The notes beneath the pieces were generated by a model. It searched no databases. It was not told the DNA's origin and saw nothing but the letters and a program-made list of their open reading frames with translations. A DNA stretch of 64,000 nucleotides from DATFRY01 sp963764695 (lineage in GTDB: Bacteria > Myxococcota_A > Polyangia > Haliangiales > Haliangiaceae), in the NCBI GenBank assembly GCA_963764695.1, contig CAVXTW010000020.1:186001-250000 (forward strand), written 5' to 3'. This document shows positions 1-8,903 of the stretch, piece after piece (position 1 is the first letter of the stretch; each line of letters starts with the position of its first letter). A program made the translations under genes and the position numbers.

Positions 1-273
1 GTCTCGCTGCCGTGCTGGGAGGCGTTCGCCGCCCAGCCGGCCGACTACCGGGACGAGGTGCTGCCGCCGTCGGTGCGCGCCCGCGTCTCGGTCGAGGCCG
101 GTGTCACCCTGGGCTGGCGCACCTGGGTCGGCGATCTCGGCGAGTCGATCGGCGTCGATCACTACGGCGCCTCGGCGCCGGACAAGGTGCTGATGGAGAA
201 GTACGGCATCACGCCGTCGGCGGTCGTCGCCGCCGCGCGCCGGTCGATGGAGCGAGCTCGCTCGGCCCGTTAG
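1..273 (+). CDS. tkt: Transketolase, C-terminal end (partial)
   Basis: The frame is open from the first base and ends in TAG at 271-273; the 5' part lies outside the window. The 90 visible residues match the end of transketolase: the segment beginning VSLPCWEAF, then VLPP and a RVSVEAG stretch, a GW-rich segment, and the closing GASAPDKVL motif that helps build the C-terminal domain. Transketolase moves two-carbon units between sugar phosphates in the pentose phosphate and Calvin-type pathways, using thiamine diphosphate in the cytosol. The thiamine-binding and Pyr domains are not visible. It converges on the next gene with only 3 bp between stop codons. Confidence 0.9.
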   Translation, partial: VSLPCWEAFAAQPADYRDEVLPPSVRARVSVEAGVTLGWRTWVGDLGESIGVDHYGASAPDKVLMEKYGITPSAVVAAARRSMERARSAR

Positions 274-276
274 CGC

Positions 277-924
277 CTACAGAGCCTTCTCGATCGCGGC
301 GCGCAGCTCCGCCGGCGTCCACTGGGCGAGCTCGTCCCGCGCGAAGCGGATGTGCAGCACGCGGTCGATCAGGCGCGCGCTCGACTCCTCGCCGGCGCCG
401 ACCCGCAACGACGCCAGCTGGGTGCGCACCGCGTCCTTGCCCAGCGGATCGGCGACGATGCCGGCCAGCGCGTCGTCGAGGACGGCGAGCAGTGCGGCGA
501 CGGCGCGCAGGTCCGGGTCGCCCGACATGCCCTCCTCGAGGGCGATGGGCAGCTCGGTGCCGAGCGCGGCGGCCAGCGACTGCGAGCGCTGCTTGACCTG
601 GCGGGCAAGCTCGAGGCGGCCCGGCACCGGGGCGGCAGTGCGCGCCGGCACCACCGGCTCGTGCACCGTCACGGCGGCGACCAGGTCGACGCGCACGTGA
701 GCGAGATCGGCGTCGCCGCCCACGTGCAGCGCTGCCACCGCCGAGCCGCCATCCTCGCCGACGGCGACCAGGCGCCCGACCAGATCGCGCCCGGTGGTGA
801 GGTGCAAGGTGACGCGCGGCCGCGGTCTGCCGGTGGCGGCCAGCCGTTCGGCGGCGCCGGCCAGCTCCTCGAGCAGGCGTCGCGGCGAGCGCGGCCGGAC
901 CCGGGCGACCGGGTCGGCGGTCAT
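277..924 (-). CDS. Hypothetical protein with an Sm-like segment
   Basis: A 215-residue protein that I cannot assign. Residues about 36-92 alternate short beta-like stretches (VTLHLTTGRDLVGRLVAV, then VAALHV, then VRVDLVAAVTVHEP). This resembles an Sm/LSm-type fold, in which a 'GxxxxGxL' turn joins strands 2 and 3; that is an inference from pattern only. The C-terminal half (from about 105) is predicted helical and ends in a short LAQWTPAELRAAIEKAL helix. There is no signal peptide, so it is probably cytosolic. Its ATG overlaps the TAA of the upstream gene by one base (TAATG), so the two are probably translated from one message. Confidence 0.7.
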   Translation of the reverse strand: MTADPVARVRPRSPRRLLEELAGAAERLAATGRPRPRVTLHLTTGRDLVGRLVAVGEDGGSAVAALHVGGDADLAHVRVDLVAAVTVHEPVVPARTAAPVPGRLELARQVKQRSQSLAAALGTELPIALEEGMSGDPDLRAVAALLAVLDDALAGIVADPLGKDAVRTQLASLRVGAGEESSARLIDRVLHIRFARDELAQWTPAELRAAIEKAL

Positions 925-1334
925 TACAGTCCCTTCTCCAGCACCTTCTGCACGGCGTCGGCGCGATCCTTCACGTAGTCGACGTTGGTGCAGGGATCGT
1001 GATCGATGAGCAGCTCGCCGCCGGTGAAGCTCACCGCCGCGTCGGCCGAGTAGGTGTCCTTGGTGTTCTGGAAGATGATCTTCTTGAGCCCGGCCTGCAG
1101 GGCTTCCTTGCCCAGGTCGTCGCGGCAGATCGACTTGAGCGCGTCGAGCACCGGCTGGAAGTAGACCTTGCGCCAGTTCTCCTCGTACCCGTCGGCGTAG
1201 CTCTCCTTGGCCAGCTGGTCCCAGTTGACCTCGAGACCGACCGGGAATCCGGCGAGCTTCTCGATGTCCGCCTGGAGGGCGGGGAAGCTCTTCTCTTGAA
1301 ATGTTTTCGTTGCGCGTCGTTCAGCAAGTCCCAT
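924..1334 (-). CDS. Conserved hypothetical protein, 136 aa
   Basis: A 136-residue cytosolic protein without a recognised domain. It has a compact, non-low-complexity composition (GFPVGLEVNWDQL; YADGYEENWRKVYFQPVLD; the C-terminal FTGGELLIDHDPC) that looks like a folded alpha/beta protein. Two Cys occur (ICRDD and DPCTN). The ATG is preceded by AAGG a few bases upstream. It is the first gene of a two-gene unit, because its stop overlaps the start of the following gene. The shared transcription suggests the pair work together, but nothing in the sequence shows how. Confidence 0.7.
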   Translation of the reverse strand: MGLAERRATKTFQEKSFPALQADIEKLAGFPVGLEVNWDQLAKESYADGYEENWRKVYFQPVLDALKSICRDDLGKEALQAGLKKIIFQNTKDTYSADAAVSFTGGELLIDHDPCTNVDYVKDRADAVQKVLEKGL

Positions 1335-1406
1335 GCGCCTTATGACGCGCGAGCCTTGTCGACGCTTCCCGGGCGCGGCGGAAAATTCACCGCCCCGCGC
1401 GTTCGC

Positions 1407-1901
1407 TCACTTCGTGCGCAGCTTGGTCGTGGCCAGCACGACCTCCTTGCCCTTGATCTCGGCGGTCAGCTTCACCACGTAGCTGCGATCGGCGGTCAGG
1501 CCGTCGTCCTCGCTCAGCTCCGCCTCGCCCTGCAGCAAGGTCAGCTTGGGATCGATGCCGGCCAGCCGCTCCTGGGCCACGAACTGCTTCTTCTTGTCGT
1601 CGGTGTAGAAGTCGAGCGCCACCTGCGTCGCGCCCGGCTTCCTGGCCATGAAGGCCATGAAGTGGAAGCGCCACACGGGGACGCTGTCGCCCTTGCTGCT
1701 GGCGAGCACGCCGGTGTGAGCCTTCTTGAGCTGCCGGATCTGCTCGGCCTCGTCGGCCACGCTGTCCGGAAGCGACTCGGCCGAGATCAGAATCTGACCC
1801 TTGAACTTCTTCTGCACCGCCTCCGACACATCGGCGCGAGCCGCGGAGCTGCAGACGACGAGCGCGAGGACGGCAAGCGCAGCGCGAACGGATCTCTTCA
1901 T
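1407..1901 (-). CDS. Secreted hypothetical protein, 164 aa
   Basis: The start was placed at the ATG at 1901 because a strong GGAGGT lies 5 nt upstream; a longer frame to 1940 has no such site. Residues 1-23 form a Sec signal peptide (MKRS, a hydrophobic core, then cleavage after SSAARA). The mature 140 residues have no Cys and no family I recognise. They contain several amphipathic beta-like stretches (QILISAESL, VPVWRFHFMAFM, TQVALDFYTD, SYVVKLTAEIKGKEVVLATTKL), consistent with a small periplasmic beta-sandwich. It stands alone between two leftward genes with 72-92 bp gaps. Confidence 0.75.
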   Translation of the reverse strand: MKRSVRAALAVLALVVCSSAARADVSEAVQKKFKGQILISAESLPDSVADEAEQIRQLKKAHTGVLASSKGDSVPVWRFHFMAFMARKPGATQVALDFYTDDKKKQFVAQERLAGIDPKLTLLQGEAELSEDDGLTADRSYVVKLTAEIKGKEVVLATTKLRTK

Positions 1902-1993
1902 GTCGTACCTCCAACCACCGTTTCTCGAGACCGGCCCCACTGTAACGCGAGCCGGCCTCGAGACTCAGACACCGTCCGAGGCGCGCTGGTTTC

Positions 1994-3361
1994 TCAGGAG
2001 CTGCGCGGCTCGTCGTCCGTCCCGCCCTCAGGCCGCTGTGCAGGTTCTGCGCTCGGCTCCGGCTCGTGACGCGGCTCGGGTGCCGCGCTCGGCTCGGGTG
2101 CCGCGCTCGGCTCGGCCGACTGGCTCGGCGCTGACCCGGCCTGCTCGGTCGGCCCGGCGCCCGGGATCGCCGCGTGGTCCGCACCGCCGGACTCGGCCGG
2201 GGCGCCGCTCGCATCGGCAGCGTGGCTCGCGTCGCCGGAGCCAGTCTCTCCGGATCCAGTGTCGCCGGATCCAGCCTCGCCGGATCCAGCCTCGCCCGGT
2301 GCTCCGGTCTGGCCCTGCGTCGGGCCGACACCCGGCGCGCCGGCCGCGCCCTCGGGGCGCTTGCCGCGCCGCCGCCGGCGCTTGCGCTTGGGCCGGGCCG
2401 ACGGATCGCCGCCGGGCTGCGCGCCCGGCAATGCGGCGCCCGCCGCGCCCTCGACGACCGGCAGCGGATTCCCTGCCTCATCGAGCTGCGGCGCCTGCGG
2501 CGGTCGACCGAAGCGACCGGGACCGCCCGGCCCGCGATCGCGTCCGGGCCCGCGAGGGCCACCCGGACCGCGAGGACCGCCCGGACCGCGCGGACCACCA
2601 GGACCGCGCGCCTCGCCGGGCGCACCACCGGGACCGCGTGGACCGCCGGGACCGCGCGGACCACCGGGACCACCGGGACCGCGCGGACCGCCTGGCCCAC
2701 CCGGACCGCGCGCGCCACGCCTGTCGCGATCGCGGCCGCGGTCATCGCGATCGCGACGCGGTCCGCCGCGCCCGCGATCGCGGCGATCCTCGTTCGGATC
2801 GCGCGGCGCGCGCGACAGCATCCATCCGGCGCCGGCCACCGGCACCTCGCGCGGATTGACCCGCTCGCCGCCGCGGTCGCCGCCGAAACCGCCGCCGCCG
2901 AACCGGCCCGCTCCGCCCGGTCCGCCGGGTCGCGCGCCACCAGGTCCGCCCGGTCCGCCGGGGCCGCCCGGTCCGCGTGGTCCGCCCGGTCCGCGCCGAT
3001 CGCCGCCGGGGCCGCCGCTGCGTGGTCCGCCGCGCCCGCCGCGCCGGTCGGCGTGTCCGCCACCCTGTGCGGCGCCGCTGGCCACGCGGTCGAGCAGGTA
3101 GTGGAACTCGCCCACCGAGATGGCGCCGCCCGGCGGCGGCGACTCGCCCTGGTAGACGCGCACAAGGCGCACGTCGCGCAGGCGATCGCCGGCCGCGCCG
3201 ACCACCTCGAGCAGACGCGCCAGCCGGTCGCCGGCCACGCCGACCTCGGAGCCGACTGCCTCGGCGAGCGCGTCGCCCTCGAGACCGGTCGCTACCTTCT
3301 CGGCGCGAACCACCTGCGCCCGCCTCACCACCACACCAGAAAACTCGGTCAGTGTTCTCAC
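1994..3361 (-). CDS. Protein with N-terminal domain and long Gly-Pro-Arg (Gly-X-Y) tract
   Basis: A 455-residue protein in three parts. Residues 1-95 look folded and soluble (EFSGVVVRRAQVVRAEKV, GDRLRDVRLVRVYQGE, ISVGEFHYLLDRV). About residues 100-295 are Gly/Pro/Arg rich, with runs in which Gly occupies every third position (GPR, GPG), a collagen-like pattern, plus RGG-like GGPR and GGDR pieces. A lysine/arginine patch (PKRKRRRRRGKR) follows, then an Ala/Pro/Glu-rich acidic tail. There is no signal peptide or membrane segment, so a cytosolic role is likely. RGG-type tracts often bind RNA, but that is an inference here. The GTG start at 3361 has no clear ribosome binding site and could be wrong by a few codons. 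Confidence 0.7.
   Translation of the reverse strand: MRTLTEFSGVVVRRAQVVRAEKVATGLEGDALAEAVGSEVGVAGDRLARLLEVVGAAGDRLRDVRLVRVYQGESPPPGGAISVGEFHYLLDRVASGAAQGGGHADRRGGRGGPRSGGPGGDRRGPGGPRGPGGPGGPGGPGGARPGGPGGAGRFGGGGFGGDRGGERVNPREVPVAGAGWMLSRAPRDPNEDRRDRGRGGPRRDRDDRGRDRDRRGARGPGGPGGPRGPGGPGGPRGPGGPRGPGGAPGEARGPGGPRGPGGPRGPGGPRGPGRDRGPGGPGRFGRPPQAPQLDEAGNPLPVVEGAAGAALPGAQPGGDPSARPKRKRRRRRGKRPEGAAGAPGVGPTQGQTGAPGEAGSGEAGSGDTGSGETGSGDASHAADASGAPAESGGADHAAIPGAGPTEQAGSAPSQSAEPSAAPEPSAAPEPRHEPEPSAEPAQRPEGGTDDEPRSS
2520..3040 (-). repeat. Degenerate 9-18 bp tandem repeat coding for Gly-Pro-Arg/Gly-Pro-Gly triplets
   Basis: On the plus strand the unit appears as ccgggaccg / cgcggaccg, repeated with small changes. 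The densest blocks are about 2535-2705 and 2915-3010. It encodes the Gly-X-Y tract of the gene at 1994-3361. Such tracts are prone to slippage, so copy number probably varies between strains. Confidence 0.7.
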
Positions 3362-3493
3362 GGCTTAAAAACCAACGGCCGCCGCCCGCGTGCGAGCGAC
3401 GGCCGAGAAAGAGATGGGTTCACTCGAGCCACCTGTGCCACTAGATCTGGGGGGGAGCGCCGGCGAGCGAGACCGGCGCAGATTCGCGGCTGC

Positions 3494-4537
3494 TCAGCCG
3501 CCGCTCGCACCGGCCGCGCCGGACACCGAGGCGGACGCCTCGACCGACACGCTCACCGACGCCTCGACCTTGGTGACCATGCCGGCCGCCGCGGCCAGCT
3601 GTCCGGCCACGCAGGTGGCCTGGTCGCCCAGCGACGAGTACAGCTTGCCGCTGGCCTGGGCCAGATTCTTGGCCGTCTTGGCCCACGTCTTGACCGCCAG
3701 CGCGGTCGGGCCGCGCAGCTTGGCGCTGACCGAGATCATCTTGGGAAGGCCGGTCTTGAGCGCCTCGGCCACCGCCTCCACCTTCGGCTTGTCGACGACG
3801 ACCTTGGCGTCGTACTCGACGTTCAGCTCGGGCTCGGTGCACTCGGCCTCGACGTTGGCCGACACCTCGGCCTTGGCCTCGCACTCGGCGCTGGCCTGCA
3901 CGTCGGCAGAGCCCTCGCAGCCGCCCGAGCAGCTGCCCTGGCAGCTGCCCTCGCACTTGCCGTTGCACTCGCCCTTGCCGCCGCCGCCGCCGGCCTTGCC
4001 CTCGCACTTGCCCTTGCAAGCGCCCTGGCAGGTGCCCTGGCAGGAGCCGGTGCACTTGACCTTCACGTCGGCCGACGCCGACGCCTCGCACTTGGCCGCG
4101 GCGTCCACCGCGACGTCGGCGTTGACCGTGCAGACCGCCGGCTTGTAGTCGACCTTGAGAGAGGCCTTGCCCTTGATGCCGGCCTTGAGGTTGGCCTCGA
4201 TCGCCTCGGACACCGCGTTGCACACCGCCTTGGTGTCGCCGTCGGTGGAGACGCCGAGCTTCTCGGCCATGCCGGAGCAGGAGGCCTTGATCTCGCCCTC
4301 CATCTCGATGACCGCCTCGTTGAGCGTGACGGTCGCCTCGAGGAAGGCCTTGAGCTTGGCGCCGGCCTCGTTGGCGGCGTAGTTGCCGCACGTGTCCGGA
4401 TCCACGGAGCTGGCCTTGCCGCCACCGCCGGGCACGCCGCCCGGAAGGCCCGGCGCCTTGGCGCCGCCCGGACAACCGGCCAGGGCCAGCACGGTGAGGA
4501 GGGCACTTCCAACCAGGCTAGCTGTCACGCGTCGCAT
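3494..4537 (-). CDS. Lipoprotein with Cys-x3-Cys repeats
   Basis: The start at 4537 was chosen because AAAGGAGAG lies just upstream and the product begins with a lipoprotein signal peptide (MRRVTASL, a hydrophobic core, lipobox LALAGC with the lipidated Cys at residue 22). It has 347 residues. The middle (about 155-210) is a string of Cys spaced every four residues (SCQGTCQGACKGKCEG and a second block GECNGKCEGSCQGSC) split by a Gly5 run. Flanking regions are Ala/Val/Glu/Lys-rich beta-like segments (KASVDPDTCGNYA, SASADVKVKC). The regular Cys ladder could form a disulfide rod or bind metal; neither is proven. It is monocistronic, with a 477-bp upstream region. Confidence 0.8.
   Translation of the reverse strand: MRRVTASLVGSALLTVLALAGCPGGAKAPGLPGGVPGGGGKASSVDPDTCGNYAANEAGAKLKAFLEATVTLNEAVIEMEGEIKASCSGMAEKLGVSTDGDTKAVCNAVSEAIEANLKAGIKGKASLKVDYKPAVCTVNADVAVDAAAKCEASASADVKVKCTGSCQGTCQGACKGKCEGKAGGGGGKGECNGKCEGSCQGSCSGGCEGSADVQASAECEAKAEVSANVEAECTEPELNVEYDAKVVVDKPKVEAVAEALKTGLPKMISVSAKLRGPTALAVKTWAKTAKNLAQASGKLYSSLGDQATCVAGQLAAAAGMVTKVEASVSVSVEASASVSGAAGASGG
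3908..4058 (-). repeat. 12-bp repeats coding for CxxC-spaced Cys ladder
   Basis: The plus strand shows repeated gcagctgccctg / gcacttgccctt units, each coding for Cys-x3. There are two blocks separated by a gccgccgcc stretch (Gly run). It lies inside the lipoprotein gene at 3494-4537. Confidence 0.7.
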
Positions 4538-5014
4538 CAATCTCTCCTTTGTCGGGCTTTCCGCCGCGGCGGTCGGGCCACGAGTTGCTGGCCGAGGCGG
4601 AAGAGTGCGACCTCTGGCCGGCAAGTACCCCCGCGCGGAGAGATAGCGCATATCACACCCGTGAAGCGTTTTTCTACGCTCGGGGGTGTGGTTCGGCAGG
4701 GGCGCGTGTAGAGCGGCGGCGGTCAACCTGTGACAGGTCAGCTGCCTTCGGCGCTGCTGTCACCCGGAGGGTGCGCGATCGCGTCGGGAGCGCGTCGGGC
4801 GGACTGGCCTGGCGCTGCATCCGGCGGTGCGGTGCGCGCGCGCGACCAGGCGATACGCCTCTGAGTTTCGAGACACACAGACACGATGATCGGCGGTTGT
4901 ACTATCTTCACAGACCCCTCGCGAGCTGCGCATCATGTGGTGCACGACACGCGAAGTCAACCGCCTTGTCGTAACGGCACTTACTCAGATTGCTGAACAT
5001 CGGAACCATGAGGG
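4538..5014. other. Intergenic region, 477 bp
   Basis: No convincing gene. Codon bias and composition drop toward 4880-5000, which is the most A+T-rich stretch nearby. The part next to 4537 must hold the promoter and leader of the Cys-repeat lipoprotein. An inverted repeat at 4654-4690 is listed separately. The side next to 5014 lies downstream of the response-regulator gene; I see no GC hairpin followed by a T-run there. Confidence 0.5.
4654..4690 (-). promoter_or_regulatory. Inverted repeat / hairpin upstream of the Cys-repeat lipoprotein
   Basis: Arms CACACCC (4654-4660) and GGGTGTG (4684-4690) pair perfectly. A nested AGCG/CGCT pair closes a loop containing TTTTT. It lies 117 bp upstream of the lipoprotein start. 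It could be an operator or a leader structure; a terminator is less likely because no T-tract follows the stem. Confidence 0.35.
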
Positions 5015-5827
5015 TCAGCTTCCGTCGCCTTCATCGATCCGCCGGGCGGCCTCGATGAGGAGGTGAGTGGTGGTCGTGCCGATCTCGTCGGTCATGTTGA
5101 CCTCTACCTCGTTGAACTCGAAACTGCCCGCGGACCATCGCAGCATGTGATAGATGCAGTCGGCGTTGGTCGGCGACTCCTGGTTGTCGATGCGCGCTGC
5201 CATCACCTTCCCGCGGGAGAGAAACACGCGTCCTGTCGGGCCCATGCGCCGCGTGCCGCCCGGGCGTCCGCTCTCGCGCTCGATCACCAGAATGCCGGTC
5301 TTGCGCTCCATCTCGAGAAGCGTGAGGAGGGCGGACAGACCGACTTGCTCGAGGCGACCGGCCAGACCGATGTGCGGCCCGCTCCCCTCGGTGTCAACCG
5401 GTTCCGGGACCGGCGCGTCGACCGCGCCGATCTGCTCGCGCGCCACCTGCTCGACCATGCGGCTGCGGCCCAGGGTTCGCTCGACGCGCAGATCGAGCTC
5501 CTCGAAGCGAAACGGCTTGGCCATGTAGTCGTCGGCGCCGAGGCGAAAGCCCTGGATGCGGTCCTCCTCCGACGCCATGCCGGTCAGGAAGATGACCGGG
5601 AGGAAGGCCAGCTCCGGGCGCGCCCGCAGCGCCTTGATCAGGCTCCAGCCGTCCATCTTGGGCATCATCACATCGGTGATGAGCAGGTCGGGCGGGCTCT
5701 GCACCGCCTTGCCGTACGCCTCCTCGCCGTCGCGGGCCAGGTCGACCTCGTAGCCGCGCTGGCCGAGCACAGCGGCCACCATGCGCAGGATCCACGGGTC
5801 GTCGTCGGCGACCAGAACTCGAGTCAT
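5015..5827 (-). CDS. Response regulator: receiver + DUF4388 (PATAN-like) domain
   Basis: 270 residues. Residues 1-122 are a CheY-type receiver: acidic pocket Asp8-Asp10, phosphoacceptor Asp52 (LLITDVMMP), Thr in FLTGMA and Lys in YMAKPF. A linker (about 123-145) leads to a C-terminal domain (about 148-265: GLAGRLEQVGLSALLTLLEM, then KTGILVIERESG, GRVFLSRGKVMAARI, YHMLRWSAGSFEF). This has the layout of DUF4388/PATAN domains, which in myxobacteria and cyanobacteria are fused to receivers and act through protein contacts, not DNA binding. It lies 46 bp downstream of the coupled four-gene set ending at 5874 and may be co-transcribed with it. No cognate kinase is adjacent. Confidence 0.88.
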   Translation of the reverse strand: MTRVLVADDDPWILRMVAAVLGQRGYEVDLARDGEEAYGKAVQSPPDLLITDVMMPKMDGWSLIKALRARPELAFLPVIFLTGMASEEDRIQGFRLGADDYMAKPFRFEELDLRVERTLGRSRMVEQVAREQIGAVDAPVPEPVDTEGSGPHIGLAGRLEQVGLSALLTLLEMERKTGILVIERESGRPGGTRRMGPTGRVFLSRGKVMAARIDNQESPTNADCIYHMLRWSAGSFEFNEVEVNMTDEIGTTTTHLLIEAARRIDEGDGS

Positions 5828-5873
5828 ACTGGGTGTTCCCGGGCGGACAGCCTAGCGAGCCACACCTCTGCGG

Positions 5874-6908
5874 TCAACGCGTGCGCGCTGGCGCTCCCGA
5901 CGGCGCTCCCGCCTTCGCGGCCTGCTGCGGCAAGGCGCTGGATGCGCTGCCTTCGGTCCACGTCCCTTTCTTGTCGCGCACGCTGACCGCGCCGGCCCGG
6001 GTGGCGATCAGAACCTCGCCGGTGGGCGCATGCCCGAGCAGCACGGCCACGCGGTCGCCCGCCGCCAGCCCGGGTAGATCGCCGGCGGGGACCAGGCGGT
6101 TCTGCTCGGCGCGCGCCAGGATCGGCTTGCGGGCGTTGCTGCCGTCCGTCGCGGTGCCGGCCAGCCACAGCCGGCCGTCGGGGCCCAGGCCCGACGCGTG
6201 CTCCTCGAAACCGGCGAGCTCGCGGGCCGGGACGATGGCCGGGGCGGCGCTCTTGTCGATGCGGATCCACGCGCCGCTCTCGCCGCGGGCGTAGAGCGCG
6301 GCCGGCGACGCGCCGACCAGCGCGACGATCGGCTGGCCGGCGGGCAGGGGCGTGCGCACCGGCGTGAAGCGGCGGCCGTTGTAGCGCGCGAGCGCGCCGT
6401 CATTGGTGGCCACGACCAGCGCCGTCGGTCCGGCGGCCCATGCTGCAGTGACCCGGCGGGCGGCGCTGACCCGGCGCTGCCACGCGCCGGACTCGAGGCT
6501 GTACACGTGGCGGGCGACCACGAGCAAGGTCAGCGGTCCGGTGCCCGACAGCGCGGCCGAGCCGCGGTTGCTCAGCGGCTCGGCTCGCCACGCGCCGGCT
6601 TGAAAACGGAAAAGCGGCGTCTCGTCAGCGACGGCCAGCACCTCGTCGGAGCGCGGCCCGGCGCGCACCGCGCCGCGAAGCTCGACGGCGACGCCGCCGC
6701 CGCCGCGCCGCTGCCACCGTCCGGGCGCCACCGGGTGATAGAGCTCACCCGATCGGCCGACCAGGATGGCCGCGCTGACGCCGGCTCCCGGCTCGGGCGG
6801 CAAGGCCGCGACCAGGTCGACGGGAGACGCGGCGCTCTGCGCGTGCGCGCGATGCGGCGCGACCGCGGCGGCCGCGATCAACAATGCCGCAGCGCGCGCG
6901 GCGATCAC
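5874..6908 (-). CDS. Secreted protein, probable beta-propeller
   Basis: 344 residues with a Sec signal peptide (hydrophobic run ending APHRAHA, cleavage before QSA). The body has six or so similar segments containing GxLYxxxxGxW-like motifs (GELYHPVAPGRWQ, PLFRFQAGAWR, HVYSLESGAWQ, ALARYNGRRF, ALYARGESGAWIRI, GAVSVRDKKGTW). These look like blades of a propeller of the Kelch/two-component-sensor-propeller sort. The start is GTG at 6908, which overlaps the upstream stop (GTGA); a second GTG at 6911 is possible. It is coupled to the lipoprotein upstream, implying an envelope role for the unit. Function unknown. Confidence 0.75.
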   Translation of the reverse strand: MIAARAAALLIAAAAVAPHRAHAQSAASPVDLVAALPPEPGAGVSAAILVGRSGELYHPVAPGRWQRRGGGGVAVELRGAVRAGPRSDEVLAVADETPLFRFQAGAWRAEPLSNRGSAALSGTGPLTLLVVARHVYSLESGAWQRRVSAARRVTAAWAAGPTALVVATNDGALARYNGRRFTPVRTPLPAGQPIVALVGASPAALYARGESGAWIRIDKSAAPAIVPARELAGFEEHASGLGPDGRLWLAGTATDGSNARKPILARAEQNRLVPAGDLPGLAAGDRVAVLLGHAPTGEVLIATRAGAVSVRDKKGTWTEGSASSALPQQAAKAGAPSGAPARTR

Positions 6909-7339
6909 CACCCGCTGCCCGACCCCTCGTCAGGTGGCGCGGTGCCCGACGCCTTGTCGGCCGGCGCCGCGCCCGGGGGTGCGCCAGCAGCCGATCCCGC
7001 GCCCGCACCCGATCCCGCCCCGGCACCCGCACCCGATCCCGCCCCCATCTTCTTCTCCATCTCACGCACCGCCGTGGCCATCTCACCGCCGCAGCCGTAA
7101 AGCTCCTCCATCGTCTGCGCCTCGACATAGCACTCGACCGTGTCGCTGCTGGACGCCGACCGGCACGACCGCACCGCGGCGCGCCGGTCGGCTCCGACCT
7201 CGCTGTTGGACTGGCCGGTGAGCTTGCGGATGTTGACGATCGCCTTGTCGCACGCCTCCTCGGTCGGCTTCTTGGTGCACCCGGCGAGCGCCGCGGCGAG
7301 GCCGACGGTGCAGAGCAGATAGCGTGCTGGTCGCATCAT
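6905..7339 (-). CDS. Small lipoprotein with Gly/Ala/Ser-rich tail
   Basis: 144 residues. The ATG at 7339 was chosen because AAGGAG sits 8 nt upstream and the start overlaps the upstream TGA (ATGATGA). The lipobox LAAALAGC puts the lipidated Cys near residue 20. The mature part (to about residue 95) holds four Cys (EACDKAIVNI, RSCRSASS, VECYVEAQT, YGCGGEM), probably two disulfides. A GSGAGAG-type low-complexity tail ends in SGSGW. The Cys-helical N-domain (CDKAIVN... SCR... VECYVEA) is of a kind common in small myxobacterial lipoproteins. Role unknown. Confidence 0.75.
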   Translation of the reverse strand: MMRPARYLLCTVGLAAALAGCTKKPTEEACDKAIVNIRKLTGQSNSEVGADRRAAVRSCRSASSSDTVECYVEAQTMEELYGCGGEMATAVREMEKKMGAGSGAGAGAGSGAGAGSAAGAPPGAAPADKASGTAPPDEGSGSGW

Positions 7340-8141
7340 CTCCATGTCTCCTTGGCTGATCCTAGCATCGCGCGCGCGCGCTCCAGGTCCTGCACCGTGT
7401 CGATCTCGCGCCACTGGCCATCGATGGCGACAGACTCGATCGGACGGCCGGCATCGATGAGGTGCTGCAGCATGTCAGTCAGGTAGGCGGCGCGGAAGCT
7501 GGGCGCGCGCTGAAACGGCTGCTCCTCGCGGCCGCGGTACGCCTCGCGCAGCTCGCGCCACGCGTCGCGCATCCACGTCGCTCCGGAGCCGGACAGCCTG
7601 GCCAGGCCGATGAACTCGCCGTACGCCTCGTCGGGCGGCAGCGCGCGCTTGCCGACCCGGCGCACCAGGCCGCGCTCGTCCAGGTCGGCCACCTCCGCCT
7701 CGGGCAGAGGGTGGTCGCTGCGCCCCTCGTAGATGTCGCGGAACGCGCGATCGATGATGAGGCTGACGTCGCCGGTGGCCGCGACCAGCCGGCTCACGAC
7801 GTCCGGCGTGAAGATGATGTCGCTGTAGGTCAGCAGCACCGGGCCGTCGATCTCCTGCTCGGCGCAGAACAGCGACTCGAGGATGTTGTTGTGCTCCCAG
7901 TCGCGGTTGTCGACGAAGCGCAGTCCGCCGCCCACCTCGCCGGCGCGCGCGGCCAGCACGTCGCCCAGGTAGCCGCGAATGACCACGATGTCGCGCACGC
8001 CGTGCGCGCGGAACGCATCCACCTGGATGCCCAGGATGGTCCGGTGATCGACCGGGACCAGGCACTTGGGCATCTGGTCGGTGTACGGCATGAGCCGGCG
8101 GCCGCGGCCGGCCGCGATGATGATCGCCTTTGCGACGGCGG

Positions 8142-8145
<4 letters not shown>
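7336..8145 (-). CDS. Nucleotidyltransferase (CTP:phosphoalcohol cytidylyltransferase-like)
   Basis: 269 residues of the GT-A nucleotidyltransferase fold. The N-terminal signature AAGRGRRLMPYTDQMPKCLVPV (residues 11-32) gives the NTP-binding loop and the conserved PKxL lysine. The motif HNNILESLF and the metal-site region LLTYSDIIF resemble the LicC/phosphonate/inositol-phosphate cytidylyltransferase branch more than sugar-1-phosphate enzymes. The C-terminus ends with WREIDTVQDLERA, the usual closing 'IDTxxDLxxA' of this family. The start is GTG, overlapping by 4 nt (GTGA) the stop of a CDP-alcohol phosphotransferase. Together they should activate a phosphorylated alcohol as its CDP derivative and hand it to a second alcohol. 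The actual substrate is not evident. Confidence 0.85.

Positions 8146-8903
<758 letters not shown>

Noticed and set aside
2520..3040. Extracellular collagen or filament gene.
   Set aside because: There is no signal peptide or membrane segment on the protein; only the Gly-X-Y pattern is collagen-like.
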